Shown: positions 54,514 through 64,000 of the stretch, piece after piece
Numbering within the stretch: position 1 is the stretch's first letter
Layout: each line of letters opens with the position of its first letter
Origin: Mycobacteroides franklinii
Lineage (GTDB): Bacteria; Actinomycetota; Actinomycetes; Mycobacteriales; Mycobacteriaceae
Direction: 5' to 3'
Length of the DNA stretch: 64,000 nt
Assembly (NCBI RefSeq): GCF_002013895.1
Contig: NZ_MAFQ01000007.1
Span: forward strand, 186,001 to 250,000
Program-made: the position numbers and the translations under genes
Notes under the pieces: generated by a model
What the model saw: only the letters and a program-made list of their open reading frames with translations
What the model was told of the DNA's origin: nothing
The model's database searches: none

Positions 54514-54992
54514 GCGGCCAGCGCCAGGGTGATCGCCAGGGCCGCAGCGACGGTGACCGCGTCCTCGGTGAGTGCGGCGGGCAGATCCTTACCGAAGGCC
54601 CCGGCCAGCTGGCCGCGTGCCCACGCCCCGCCGAGCGTGCCGATGACCGCTCCGGCCGCGCCGAGTACCAGGCCGATGATGAGCCCGGGGCTGGTGCCGT
54701 CGGCCAGCGTGCCGAAGACCGCGCCGTAGAACGCGCCCAGCACCACCCGTGCCGCGAACGCGGGCGGTGCCTTGCGGCTCGGTGTCTTGGGCAGTTTGTC
54801 GTTGACGATCTCGCCGACCGCCAGCACCGTAGCGACGACGGCCACGATCAGGCTCGCCAGAAACGATGCCCAGGTGCCTTCCACGAGAAGGCATTTGGCG
54901 AATGCGGCCCAGCTCAATACGGCCAGTGGAGTCATCGCGCGTAAACCGGCGACGATTCCGATGAGGAGCGCAGCTACATACAGACCTGTCAT
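54510..54992 (-). CDS. DUF4126 membrane protein
   Basis: A 160-residue integral membrane protein with about five helices and GLRAMTPLAVLSWAA at the start, KTPSRKAPPAFAARVVLGAFYG in the loop, the DUF4126 pattern. The function is unknown. Overlaps and is cotranscribed with the FAD reductase gene, first in the pair. Confidence 0.83.
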   Translation of the reverse strand: MTGLYVAALLIGIVAGLRAMTPLAVLSWAAFAKCLLVEGTWASFLASLIVAVVATVLAVGEIVNDKLPKTPSRKAPPAFAARVVLGAFYGAVFGTLADGTSPGLIIGLVLGAAGAVIGTLGGAWARGQLAGAFGKDLPAALTEDAVTVAAALAITLALAA

Positions 54993-55067
54993 GGGTTCTC
55001 CCGATGCGTAAGCCGGCGATCTTGCTAGAGCTGGGCTAGAGCGTAGACCCGCGATGTGGCTTTCGCT

Positions 55068-55601
55068 TCAGAACAGGGTGGGGTCGTCGAAACCGGGGGC
55101 GTGCTCGAGTCTGAGCAGTTCGCGTTTGGTCATGACACCGCCGTAAGCGGAGAAGCCATGCAGGCTGTGATCGGCGGCGAGCACCCGGTGGCACGGGACG
55201 ATCAGTGGAATCGGATTGCGCCCCAACGACTGTCCGACGGCCTGCGCGGCACCCGGCGCACCGACGATCGCCGCCACCTCACCGTAGCTGCGGGTCTTAC
55301 CCGGCCCGATGGCCCGCGTTGCCGTGTACACCTCACGATCGAAATCGGTGGTGCCGGCCAGATCCAGCGGGATCCATTGCAGATCGTCGTCTGCACCGGC
55401 GAGCACACGCCGAATACCGTCAATCGCGTCAGATACGAACGGAGGCGGTGCAAGCTTGTCGCCGCCGGGGCGCCGGATCCTGGCCACGGTGGATGCGTCA
55501 TCGCCCTCCGGAAGCTGAAGTGCCACGACACCCTCGGCGCTCCACGCGATGGCGCAGGTGCCGATCGCGGTGTGGAACAGGCAATGGCCGAGGGTGCTCA
55601 C
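55068..55601 (-). CDS. ogt: O6-alkylguanine-DNA alkyltransferase
   Basis: A 177-residue MGMT-type repair protein. The acceptor is PCHRV (Cys137); RSYGEVAAIVGAPGAAQAVG supplies the DNA-binding helix and Arg finger; ALAADHSLHGFSAYGG region follows. It transfers alkyl groups from O6-guanine to itself. GTG 55601 was chosen: CATACT (55609-55614, minus) ends 7 nt before it, and the ATG at 55652 would clash with the divergent lipoprotein start. Confidence 0.9.
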   Translation of the reverse strand: MSTLGHCLFHTAIGTCAIAWSAEGVVALQLPEGDDASTVARIRRPGGDKLAPPPFVSDAIDGIRRVLAGADDDLQWIPLDLAGTTDFDREVYTATRAIGPGKTRSYGEVAAIVGAPGAAQAVGQSLGRNPIPLIVPCHRVLAADHSLHGFSAYGGVMTKRELLRLEHAPGFDDPTLF

Positions 55602-55650
55602 CGTGCCGAGTATGCCGTCCGGCACCGACAGGATGGCTAGGCTGGTCGCC

Positions 55651-56607
55651 ATGGTCGGGGCGCGGCATCGTGCCAGGGGTATGGCCGTGGCCGTGGGGCT
55701 GCTGGCGGTGGTTGTCGGCTGTACGGGCGCGCCGGACCGCCACGAGCAAGCCGCTCGCCTGGAATCGGCGATCACACAGATGCCCGGCGTGGATTCGGCA
55801 TCGGTGGCCTACGAAAACGCCTTCACGCGGGGAGCGACGCTGGGCATCGATGTGGCGATGCCGACGGCCACCGCATCACAGATCAGCGACGTGGTCAGCG
55901 CCCTCGGACGGTGGAAGGGCCGGGATTTCGACGGGTTCTCCCAATGGACCGATATCACGGTCACACCACATAAGCGGCTGGTCGTCAGGATTGGCGGTGA
56001 TCCGAATCTGGCCGCGCTGACCACCCAGGTCGACCAGCTCCGGGGCGTGGAGACCGCCTTCCCCGGCGAAACGATCGAGCAGTACTCGGGAATCGACATC
56101 ACCGATCTGACGATGCCGGTACCTGAGGCGCTGGCCCGGGCGCGCAACGCGGTCGGCGGCGGGCAGGTCGAGGTGGTGCTCAAGCCGAAACAAGCCAGCG
56201 GCGAGCCACTCTGGGATGTCGAATTTCCTTTTCCCGCGGACCGCGAGACGGCGATCCGTCAGCAGCTCGACCGGATGCCGGTCGCACTCGACGGTGTCTG
56301 GATCGGGAAACAGGGGTACCTGACGCGGTTGACCGCGGACGTCCGCCATCGCGAGAGGGCGTACGAGGACATCGTCGCCACCATCGCGGCGTCGGGTGCC
56401 GACAGGGACCGACCCATGAGTCTTCTCTGGGGAGCACAGGACGGACCGCACGGTCAGAACGAGCCGACGTTCCACGGTGAGGTCTCGGTGGGTGCCTGCA
56501 GCTACGGACCCAACGACCAGGGCCAACCGGACCCGAAGTACTTCACCCTGGATGCGATCGACCTGCAGAAACGCATCCGGGAGCGATTCGACACCTGCCC
56601 GCGCTGA
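55651..56607 (+). CDS. lipoprotein of unknown function
   Basis: A 318-residue protein with signal MAVAVGLLAVVVGCTGAP, lipobox VVGC. The mature part holds repeated alpha/beta units (MPGVDSASVAYENAFTRG, VVRIGGDPNLAALTTQVDQL, QVEVVLKPKQASGEPLW) and a C-terminal Cys pair. No family recognised. TAGGCT (55638-55643) ends 7 nt before the ATG, so it is probably leaderless and divergent from ogt within 49 nt. Confidence 0.72.
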   Translation: MVGARHRARGMAVAVGLLAVVVGCTGAPDRHEQAARLESAITQMPGVDSASVAYENAFTRGATLGIDVAMPTATASQISDVVSALGRWKGRDFDGFSQWTDITVTPHKRLVVRIGGDPNLAALTTQVDQLRGVETAFPGETIEQYSGIDITDLTMPVPEALARARNAVGGGQVEVVLKPKQASGEPLWDVEFPFPADRETAIRQQLDRMPVALDGVWIGKQGYLTRLTADVRHRERAYEDIVATIAASGADRDRPMSLLWGAQDGPHGQNEPTFHGEVSVGACSYGPNDQGQPDPKYFTLDAIDLQKRIRERFDTCPR

Positions 56608-56648
56608 TCGTTCGGGAAGGGAGCCGTCCTCGCCAGCGCGGAAGGGGA

Positions 56649-58034
<1,386 letters not shown>

Positions 58035-58162
58035 GTACGCCCTTTCCTGGCTACTTCTTCGACGCGCATGGGCATGCAAAATCGAGAATTTGGCTGTCTG
58101 CTTAATGTTCGTCGCTGCGGGGGGAGCACCTGCGTGGCCCTGCGTGCGGCTATCTGAATGCC

Positions 58163-58168
58163 ATTGTA
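58163..58168 (-). promoter_or_regulatory. -10 box upstream of sigA
   Basis: TACAAT on the minus strand matches the TANNNT -10 consensus, 129 nt before the sigA start. No good -35 is spaced from it. Confidence 0.45.
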
Positions 58169-58197
58169 ACGACAAGAATGCATAACCTGTGAAAAAG

Positions 58198-59001
58198 CTA
58201 AGGCGAAACGCCAGCGTGTGCGGCCATCGCCGCGCCGACGATCCCCGCGCTGTTCTGCAGAGCAGCCGCCACCACCGGGGTGCGATTGGTCAGCAGCGGC
58301 ACCCATTTGTCGGCCTTGCGGCTGATGCCGCCGCCCACGATGAACAGGTCGGGCCACAGCGCGTTCTCCACCGCCTCCAGGACCTTGGTGACCTCGGGCG
58401 CCCACTGCTTATAGCTCCAATCGTTCTTTTCCTTGACCGATGACGCCGCGCGGTGCTCGGCCTCCATGCCACCGACCTCGATATGCCCGAATTCGGTATT
58501 GGGCAACAGGATTCCGTTGTGCAGGACGGCGGACCCGATACCGGTTCCGAAGGTCAGCAGGACGATCACACCCGATTGGTCCTTGCCCGCGCCGTAGCGG
58601 TCCTCGGCCAGCCCGGCGGCATCGGCGTCGTTGAGCACGGTGACGGTTTGGCCGCCCAGCTCAGCGCTGATGATGTCGTGGACGTTGACGCCCAGCCACG
58701 ATTTGTCGACGTTGGCGGCGGTGCGCGCCTCGCCGTGCACGATCACACCGGGATACGTCACGCCGACGGGCCCTGTCCAGGAGAAATCACGGACGACTGT
58801 GGCGATGGTCTCTGCGACCGCCTTCGGTGTGGCGGGCTGCGGAGTGGGGTATTTGACCCGCTCGCCGATCATCTCGCCGGTCGTCAGGTCAATGACCGCG
58901 CCCTTGATGCCGCTGCCGCCGACGTCGATGCCGAACCCACGCTGCTCGGTATCGCCGGCTGGCGTTGCGGGTGCGGCCGGTCCGGATTCGGTGGCGGTCA
59001 T
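58198..59001 (-). CDS. ppgK: polyphosphate glucokinase PpgK
   Basis: A 267-residue ROK-family kinase: [20 protein letters not shown] (phosphate loop), [36 protein letters not shown] and [16 protein letters not shown]. It phosphorylates glucose using polyphosphate or ATP. Conserved upstream of sigA as Rv2702. Divergent from suhB. Confidence 0.95.
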   Translation of the reverse strand: MTATESGPAAPATPAGDTEQRGFGIDVGGSGIKGAVIDLTTGEMIGERVKYPTPQPATPKAVAETIATVVRDFSWTGPVGVTYPGVIVHGEARTAANVDKSWLGVNVHDIISAELGGQTVTVLNDADAAGLAEDRYGAGKDQSGVIVLLTFGTGIGSAVLHNGILLPNTEFGHIEVGGMEAEHRAASSVKEKNDWSYKQWAPEVTKVLEAVENALWPDLFIVGGGISRKADKWVPLLTNRTPVVAAALQNSAGIVGAAMAAHAGVSP

Positions 59002-59139
59002 CGGCGCTCCTTGGTCCTGGGTCTACGTGGCTGGCGAACGCGGACAGCGAACACAGCCGGAACACACTGAATGCGAGTGACACCCTAGTGCCCACCGGGG
59101 CACCGCGCGTGTCGCTCCCGGCTGTGCTGCGATAGGTGT

Positions 59140-60003
59140 GTGGGAATCGATCCGGGAGCATTACGTTCGGTGGCGGTGCGGCTGGCGTCCGAGGCCGCTG
59201 AATTCGTGCGGCATCGTCGCGGCACCGTCGACTGGACGGCGTCCGTGCGTACCAAGAGCTCCGCGACCGATCCGGTGACACTCGTCGATACCGACTGTGA
59301 ACGGCTGCTGCGCCGGCGGTTGGCCTCCCTGCGACCCGAGGACACGATCCTGGGTGAGGAGGACGGGGAAAGCGGCGGCTCGACTTCGGATGCTCTGCGG
59401 GCAGGCGGCGCGCCACAGGTGCGGTGGGTCATCGATCCGATCGACGGAACCGTCAATTTTGTCTATGGAATTCCGGCATACGCGGTGTCTGTGGCCGCTC
59501 AGGTGGACGGAGTGTCCGTGGCGGGTGCGGTAGCCGATGTCGTGGCGGATCGTGTCTTCTCGGCGGCCTCAGGCGGCGGTGCGACCGTACGCGAGGCGAA
59601 TGGGCTGCAGCGGCCATTGACGTGCAATCCCGTTCGCGAAACGAATCTTGCCTTGGTGGCCACCGGCTTTGCGTATTCGACGGTGCGCCGCGAGCGTCAG
59701 GCGCAGCTGGTGGCGCAACTATTGCCCCGGGTGCGGGATGTTCGGCGTATCGGATCGGCCGCCCTTGACCTGTGTGGGGTGGCCGAGGGGCGTGTCGATG
59801 CCCAGTACGAACACGGCTTGGGGCCGTGGGACTGGGCTGCGGGTGCGCTCATCGCCCGCGAGGCGGGTGCGGTACTGGTGCTGCCCGACGCGAACGCTCG
59901 GAGCGCCGACGGCGCTCTCATCGCCGCGATGGCGCCCGGAATTGCCGCCCAGCTCGGTCAGCTGCTGACCGACATCGGCGCGATGGCGCCGATTCCCGGC
60001 TAG
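59140..60003 (+). CDS. suhB: SuhB-like inositol monophosphatase
   Basis: A 287-residue Mg-dependent phosphatase: DPVTLVDTDCERLL, GEEDGE, the signature IDPIDGTVNFVYGIPAYAVS and WDWAAGALIAREAG hold the metal ligands. It makes myo-inositol for phosphatidylinositol and mycothiol. The stop shares CTAG with the convergent cei gene. GTG 59140 was kept; no better start precedes the conserved domain. Confidence 0.93.
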   Translation: MGIDPGALRSVAVRLASEAAEFVRHRRGTVDWTASVRTKSSATDPVTLVDTDCERLLRRRLASLRPEDTILGEEDGESGGSTSDALRAGGAPQVRWVIDPIDGTVNFVYGIPAYAVSVAAQVDGVSVAGAVADVVADRVFSAASGGGATVREANGLQRPLTCNPVRETNLALVATGFAYSTVRRERQAQLVAQLLPRVRDVRRIGSAALDLCGVAEGRVDAQYEHGLGPWDWAAGALIAREAGAVLVLPDANARSADGALIAAMAPGIAAQLGQLLTDIGAMAPIPG

Positions 60004-60656
60004 CAGGTGCTCTGCCGCGCCCGGCTGATCAGATCCGAATTGGCCTGGCTGCCGGGCTTGAGGCTGTTCAGGGCCGAAGTGACCGCGTTACCGGAGGCGA
60101 GCTCGGTAAACCCGCTGCCGAGTGCCAGGTCCACGGAGTCATCCGACCGCTTGTCCTCCACGAACTCGACGCACGGAGCCACCAGCGACAACGTCAGCGC
60201 GTTGGCATATCCGGATTCTCCGAATCGGATCTGTCCAACGCAGTTCAGGCGGGATCCGCTGGGGTAGAAGGGGTCGTTGTCGGCGGTGGGTGCGGGGAAT
60301 CCCAGATCGCGCAGCGAGGCGGACACATCACCGGCCTGGCCGGCCTGGCCATTGGCGTTCAGCACACGCAGCTTGACCTCGTTCAGTGTGGCGGGGCTGG
60401 TTCCCGCAAGCGCCGAGCGCGAGACCGGCTTACCGATGGTCCCTGACCCGGGATCGGCCTGCTGAGCGGGCGGGTTGCAGGCCGTGGCCTCTTTGACCGG
60501 CGCTTCGCGGGTGAGCGCCGACGCCCAGGCGAAAACGGTGACGGCCAGCAACGCGATGCCAAGGATCAGTGCTGGCAAATAGTTCCGGCGGCGGAACGGG
60601 CGTCCGTAGCTGTCTACGGAGGTGCCCTCGGTGATGTCTGCGACCACGGATGGCAC
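60000..60656 (-). CDS. cei: Cei, cell-envelope integrity protein
   Basis: A 218-residue protein: one helix at about residues 26-47 (YLPALILGIALLAVTVFAWA), then a periplasmic LytR C-terminal-type domain (VKLRVLNANGQAGQAGDVSA, LRDLGF). Conserved Cys in TACNPP, LNCVGQ, APCVEF and final STC may form disulfides. Rv2700 is required for normal envelope integrity. A CRP-type site lies upstream. Confidence 0.92.
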   Translation of the reverse strand: MPSVVADITEGTSVDSYGRPFRRRNYLPALILGIALLAVTVFAWASALTREAPVKEATACNPPAQQADPGSGTIGKPVSRSALAGTSPATLNEVKLRVLNANGQAGQAGDVSASLRDLGFPAPTADNDPFYPSGSRLNCVGQIRFGESGYANALTLSLVAPCVEFVEDKRSDDSVDLALGSGFTELASGNAVTSALNSLKPGSQANSDLISRARQSTC

Positions 60657-60714
60657 TCTAGGCCAGCGGACTTCCCGGCGACAGACAGCGAAATAGACGG
60701 GGCGTCCACTACCG

Positions 60715-60730
60715 TGTGATGTAAATCACA
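60715..60730. promoter_or_regulatory. CRP-type palindrome
   Basis: TGTGA, TGTAAA, TCACA is a perfect TGTGA-N6-TCACA site, extended by G/C at 60714 and 60731. It sits in the divergent region between cei (start 60656) and the DUF4193 gene (start 60849). A second, imperfect TGTGA copy begins near 60763. Confidence 0.88.
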
Positions 60731-60848
60731 CAAAGAACCGGCGCGATACGGGCACTAATAGTTTGTGATGTCCGTTTCAGCCTGGTACAAAGCCTTGCTG
60801 CGCCTATGCAGAAGCTTGATGACGAGATGTTGATAAGGGGATGGACGC

Positions 60849-61151
60849 ATGGCTACCGACTACGACGCTCCGAGGCGATCCGACGCCGACGATGTGTCAG
60901 AGGACTCGTTAGAGGAGCTCAAGGCTCGTCGTAACGAAGCACAGTCGGCGGTGGTCGATGTCGATGAAGCAGAAACCGCCGAATCGTTCGAGCTACCAGG
61001 CGCCGACCTGTCCGGCGAGGAACTTTCGGTGCGGGTTATCCCGAAGCAGGCCGACGAGTTCACCTGTTCGAGCTGCTTCCTGGTGCATCACCGCAGCCGC
61101 CTGGCCAGTGAGAAGAATGGCCAGTTGATCTGCACCGACTGCGCGGCCTGA
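60849..61151 (+). CDS. DUF4193 zinc-ribbon protein (Rv2699c-like)
   Basis: A 100-residue protein: acidic N-terminal half with SEDSLEELKARRNEAQS, then FTCSSCFLVHHRSRLASEK and LICTDCAA, giving two CxxC knuckles for zinc. The function is unknown but the gene is highly conserved in actinobacteria. Followed by a strong hairpin at 61155. Confidence 0.92.
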   Translation: MATDYDAPRRSDADDVSEDSLEELKARRNEAQSAVVDVDEAETAESFELPGADLSGEELSVRVIPKQADEFTCSSCFLVHHRSRLASEKNGQLICTDCAA

Positions 61152-61154
61152 GTG

Positions 61155-61179
61155 CGGAGCTAGTCGAGGACTAGCTCCG
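61155..61179. terminator. bidirectional terminator, DUF4193/DUF3093
   Basis: CGGAGCTAGTC (61155-61165) and GACTAGCTCCG (61169-61179) are perfect 11-bp arms with a 3-nt loop, 4 nt after the DUF4193 stop and containing the DUF3093 stop codon, so it can end transcription from both sides. Confidence 0.85.
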
Positions 61180-61650
61180 TAGGGCCGCCAACACCCGGTC
61201 GGGGTGGCGGCTGCTCACCAACCAGTAGGGAGTGGGGTCGTCGGCATCGTCGAGGACCACCAGAACCATCGGGCCGATCCATGCCCGATGCACGACGAAG
61301 GCCGCCGGGTCGAGCTGGCGGCCGAGCGCCGCGCTTTTCGCGGTGGCGGGAATCTCCGCGGACTTGGCGATCACGCTGACCGGTAGATGCGCCGACCCGG
61401 CGCGCAGCTCGGTGGCGCCATCCGGCCCGGTAGTGACCTCCACGCGGATCCTGCTGAACCACAACAAGACTCCGGCGACGATCGCGAACAGGATCGGGTA
61501 CGGAACCCAGCCGGGCAGCTGGCGCATGCTCTGATTGATTTCCAGCCCGATCAGCGTCGCCGCACCGAAGCCGGGCAGCGCCCACCACCATGGAACCCAC
61601 AGCCGCTCGAGATAGCGGATGTTGGTCGTGTTGCTGGGGGAGTCCGTCAC
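61171..61650 (-). CDS. DUF3093 membrane protein (Rv2698-like)
   Basis: A 159-residue protein: [21 protein letters not shown] and [18 protein letters not shown] are two helices, then a cytoplasmic PH-like part ([20 protein letters not shown]), typical of DUF3093. TACCCT ends 7 nt before GTG 61650, a leaderless start. Divergent from dut. The function is unknown. Confidence 0.87.
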   Translation of the reverse strand: MTDSPSNTTNIRYLERLWVPWWWALPGFGAATLIGLEINQSMRQLPGWVPYPILFAIVAGVLLWFSRIRVEVTTGPDGATELRAGSAHLPVSVIAKSAEIPATAKSAALGRQLDPAAFVVHRAWIGPMVLVVLDDADDPTPYWLVSSRHPDRVLAALRS

Positions 61651-61675
61651 GCGGCCAAGGGTAGTCTGGGCGATC

Positions 61676-62146
61676 GTGCCCACACCTACGAGATTGGCGA
61701 TCGTTCGCCTCGATCGAGAGCTTCCCCTGCCTTCCCGTGCACATGCCGATGATGCGGGGGTCGATCTCTACAGCGCCGAGGACATCGTGATCGAACCCGG
61801 CCGCCGGGCGCTGGTGGGCACCGGTATCGCCGTGGCTGTCCCGAGTGGGATGGTCGGGTTGGTGCATCCGCGTTCGGGCCTGGCTGCGCGCGTGGGCCTT
61901 TCGATCGTCAACAGCCCCGGCACGATCGACGCCGGGTACCGTGGCGAGGTGAAGCTCAGCCTGATCAACCTGGATCCGGAGACTCCGATCGTCATCGCCC
62001 GTGGCGACCGGATCGCGCAGCTGCTGATCCAGCAGGTCGAGTTGCCCGAGTTGGTTGAGGTGGATTCCTTTGACGAGGCCGGTCTGGCCGTGACGACCCG
62101 AGGCACGGGTGGGCACGGCTCTAGCGGCGGACATGCGAGTTTGTGA
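61676..62146 (+). CDS. dut: dUTPase Dut
   Basis: A 156-residue trimeric dUTPase: [14 protein letters not shown] (motif 1), [14 protein letters not shown] (2), [20 protein letters not shown] (3), [10 protein letters not shown] (4) and [10 protein letters not shown] (5). It hydrolyses dUTP to dUMP. GTG 61676 follows TAGTCT by 8 nt. The next gene overlaps its stop. Confidence 0.97.
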   Translation: MPTPTRLAIVRLDRELPLPSRAHADDAGVDLYSAEDIVIEPGRRALVGTGIAVAVPSGMVGLVHPRSGLAARVGLSIVNSPGTIDAGYRGEVKLSLINLDPETPIVIARGDRIAQLLIQQVELPELVEVDSFDEAGLAVTTRGTGGHGSSGGHASL

Positions 62147-62901
62147 TGGCTTTACACCGCAGCGGTGGTCTCAACGACCTGGATGACGCAGCCGACGCCT
62201 CCGCGTCGGGCTCGGGGTCGGACGAAACATTTGACGGCCCATACGAAATCGAGGACTTCGACAGCCCCGAGGACGCCGGAGTCGGGCGCCTGGACCTGGG
62301 CTCGGTGCTCATCCCGGTACCCGAGGCAGGGCAGATCCAGGTCGAGTTGACCGCGGCGGGTGCGCCCGGTGCGGTCTTCGTGCTGACACCCAACGGGCGC
62401 TACTCGGTGGCCGCCTATGCCGCCCCGAAATCCGCCGGTCTGTGGCGCGAGATCGCCGGCGAACTGGCTGAGTCGTTGCGCAAGGAAGCCGCCGAGGTCT
62501 CCATCACCGACGGCCCCTGGGGCCGCGAGGTCGTCGGAGTCGCCGAGGGCGGCTCCGTGCGGTTCATCGGCGTCGACGGCTACCGGTGGATGATCCGCTG
62601 TGTGCTGCAAGGACCCGCCGAGACCTTCGACGCGTTGGCGCAGGAGGCGCGCGAGGCGGTCGCCGATACCGTCGTGCGTCGCGATGAGAGTCCCTACCCG
62701 GTGCGGACCCCGCTGCCGGTGGCGCTGCCCGCACCGATGCTGGAGCAGCTACAGCAGGCGCAGGCCCAGGCGATGGCCCAGGCTGAAACCGAGGCCGTCG
62801 CCCAGGAACCCGCGCCGCAAGACGATCCGACGCCGGTGGCCCGCCGCAGCGTCTCCGGGTCGGCGATGCAGCAGCTGCGCTCCACCATCACCGGCGGCTA
62901 G
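62143..62901 (+). CDS. DUF3710 protein (Rv2696c-like)
   Basis: A 252-residue protein: acidic N-terminus, [65 protein letters not shown] and [20 protein letters not shown] match DUF3710, followed by a Gln/Ala-rich tail. Function unknown. Start at GTG 62143 or ATG 62146, both overlapping the dut stop; the pair is conserved. Confidence 0.9.
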   Translation: MMALHRSGGLNDLDDAADASASGSGSDETFDGPYEIEDFDSPEDAGVGRLDLGSVLIPVPEAGQIQVELTAAGAPGAVFVLTPNGRYSVAAYAAPKSAGLWREIAGELAESLRKEAAEVSITDGPWGREVVGVAEGGSVRFIGVDGYRWMIRCVLQGPAETFDALAQEAREAVADTVVRRDESPYPVRTPLPVALPAPMLEQLQQAQAQAMAQAETEAVAQEPAPQDDPTPVARRSVSGSAMQQLRSTITGG

Positions 62902-62909
62902 ATCGGAAC

Positions 62910-63356
62910 CTAATCCGGATCGAACCGGAACACCGATAGCGTTCCGGCCAGCGCCTCGAACTCTTCGGGAGTTCCGTGCCGCACCAATCCGGCGCTCTTG
63001 GCGAACCGCACACCCACCGGAACCTTCAGGGCGAATTCCCGCAGCACGCGTCGTGCCGCCTCAGGTGGCACGGTGACGATCCTGACGTGCTGGACACGGT
63101 TTCGTCTGGTGAGTGTTCCGGAACCGGCCGCGGCGGCATTACGCGCCCAGTCAGAGCCCGGATAGCCGCCGACGGCGAACAGCCGGCCGTCCATATCAAA
63201 CGGTGTGATCGGCGTGGGGCGAGGCTGGCCGGTTTTCCTGCCGGGGACTGTGAGCACCATCGCCGGACCCGTGGGGATGCCGAGGCGGTGAAAGGCCCGC
63301 ACGAGCTTGTTCATCGGTTTGAGCCACCGGGGTGGCTGTGCGCTCGTCATGGTCAC
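62910..63356 (-). CDS. deazaflavin (F420)-dependent nitroreductase-family protein
   Basis: A 148-residue split-barrel protein: MVLTVPGRKTGQPRPTPITPF and GRLFAVGGYPGSDWARNAAAAG, the Ddn-like cofactor-binding pattern. Members bind F420 or other cofactors and reduce quinones or nitroimidazoles. It overlaps the NmrA-like gene by 4 nt. Confidence 0.87.
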   Translation of the reverse strand: MTMTSAQPPRWLKPMNKLVRAFHRLGIPTGPAMVLTVPGRKTGQPRPTPITPFDMDGRLFAVGGYPGSDWARNAAAAGSGTLTRRNRVQHVRIVTVPPEAARRVLREFALKVPVGVRFAKSAGLVRHGTPEEFEALAGTLSVFRFDPD

Positions 63357-64000
63357 CGTCCCTGCTGCGCCGCGAATTCTGCGGGTGCGAACTCGGCTCG
63401 AAATCTGTTGGCCCAGGCCGCGAATGTCTCTGCGGGACGCCCGAGTATCCGGTCCACCTCGTGGGTCACCACGGCCGGTTCGGTGATGGTGGCTGCCTGC
63501 ATGGCCAGGTACGCGTCGGCGAAATCCACCGGGAATCCCAGACCAACGAAGCGCTGACGTACCAGACCATCGGCAACTTGCTCGTACTCCAGGGGGCGTC
63601 CCAGTACTTTCCCCAGCACCGCGACCAGGCCGGCATTGGTGAACGCCTGTGGGCCGGTCAACGAGATGCGCTGCCCGATCAGGTCGTCTGTGAGCAGCGC
63701 ACGGGCGGCGACGCCGGAGATATCCCGGTCGGAGATGGGCGCGGCCGAAGCTGCTGCGTACGGTCCACGGATCACATCACCCGCCGTCAGCTGGCCGCCC
63801 CACATGCCGAGAAAGTTGGATGCGAACACGGTCGGGCGCAGACTCACCCACTCCAGCCCGGACTCGACGGCGTACCGTTCCACCTCTTTGTTCCGGTCGC
63901 CGCGGAACCGGGATGGCTGGCGGGAGAAATCATCCTCGCAGTTGATGGCGGACAGCGCGACGAGTCGCGTAACCCCCTCGTGCACAGCCTGATTCACGAA
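63353..64000 (-). CDS. NmrA-like NAD(P)-binding protein, 5' end beyond window
   Basis: 216 codons are visible to the window edge. MNQAVHEGVTRLVALSAINCED, ESGLEWVSLRPTVFASNFLG, GPYAAASAAPISDRDISGVA and LTGPQAFTNAGLVAVLGKVLGRPL (in parts) match NmrA/atypical SDR proteins such as NAD(P)H azoreductases. The GxxGxxG start lies outside the window. It is coupled to the F420-type gene. Confidence 0.8.
   Translation of the reverse strand, partial: FVNQAVHEGVTRLVALSAINCEDDFSRQPSRFRGDRNKEVERYAVESGLEWVSLRPTVFASNFLGMWGGQLTAGDVIRGPYAAASAAPISDRDISGVAARALLTDDLIGQRISLTGPQAFTNAGLVAVLGKVLGRPLEYEQVADGLVRQRFVGLGFPVDFADAYLAMQAATITEPAVVTHEVDRILGRPAETFAAWANRFRAEFAPAEFAAQQGR

Overview
The window is high-GC actinobacterial DNA whose gene order matches the mycobacterial clgR-recA-miaB-lexA-ideR-sigB-sigA-dut block (the Rv2745c to Rv2696c neighbourhood of M. 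tuberculosis). RecA has no intein. The extra genes and protein sequences suggest a rapid grower, probably the Mycobacteroides abscessus/chelonae group; the genus-level call is firm, the species is inference. No rRNA, tRNA or CRISPR array was seen.

Layout. 1-7300 is an accessory, partly decayed stretch: a MOSC protein cut by the window edge, a hydrolase remnant, a hydrolase/membrane-protein operon divergent from a CGNR regulator, a toxin-antitoxin pair, a shortened BON protein, an AT-richer secreted lipoprotein and a frameshifted P-type ATPase fragment. 7400-9920 is the clgR-pspA-pspM envelope-stress group. 9920-14500 holds two EphG-like proteins, a glycosyltransferase, DUF3046 and recA-recX with LexA and PafBC-type promoter elements. 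14600-17070 is a second CGNR-regulated cassette (VOC, flavin oxidase-like, DUF1348). 17070-20430 is the gluABCD uptake operon. 20550-28690 carries miaB, miaA, dapF and hflX with conserved hypotheticals. 28680-34800 has a molybdopterin oxidoreductase, fadE20, a GNAT, lexA, a chiZ-like gene and nrdR. 34800-45500 runs from phzF through sthA to ideR-sigB, with a racemase/DUF1611 pair inserted. 45600-50350 includes an MNIO (DUF692) gene, a partner and a 55-residue membrane peptide that look like a small RiPP-type locus. 50340-56600 is accessory oxidoreductase, membrane and repair genes. 56600-62900 is sigA, ppgK, suhB, cei, DUF4193, DUF3093, dut and DUF3710. The right edge has an F420/deazaflavin-type enzyme and a truncated NmrA-like protein.

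How it works together. Stress control dominates: LexA and PafBC-type sites on recA and the chiZ-like gene, ClgR and Psp for envelope stress, IdeR for iron, SigB with a SigE/SigH-type promoter, and the principal factor SigA. Many starts sit 6-8 nt after a TANNNT box, so leaderless transcription was used to choose several starts. The most interesting candidate for an undescribed system is the MNIO locus at 48202-49686.
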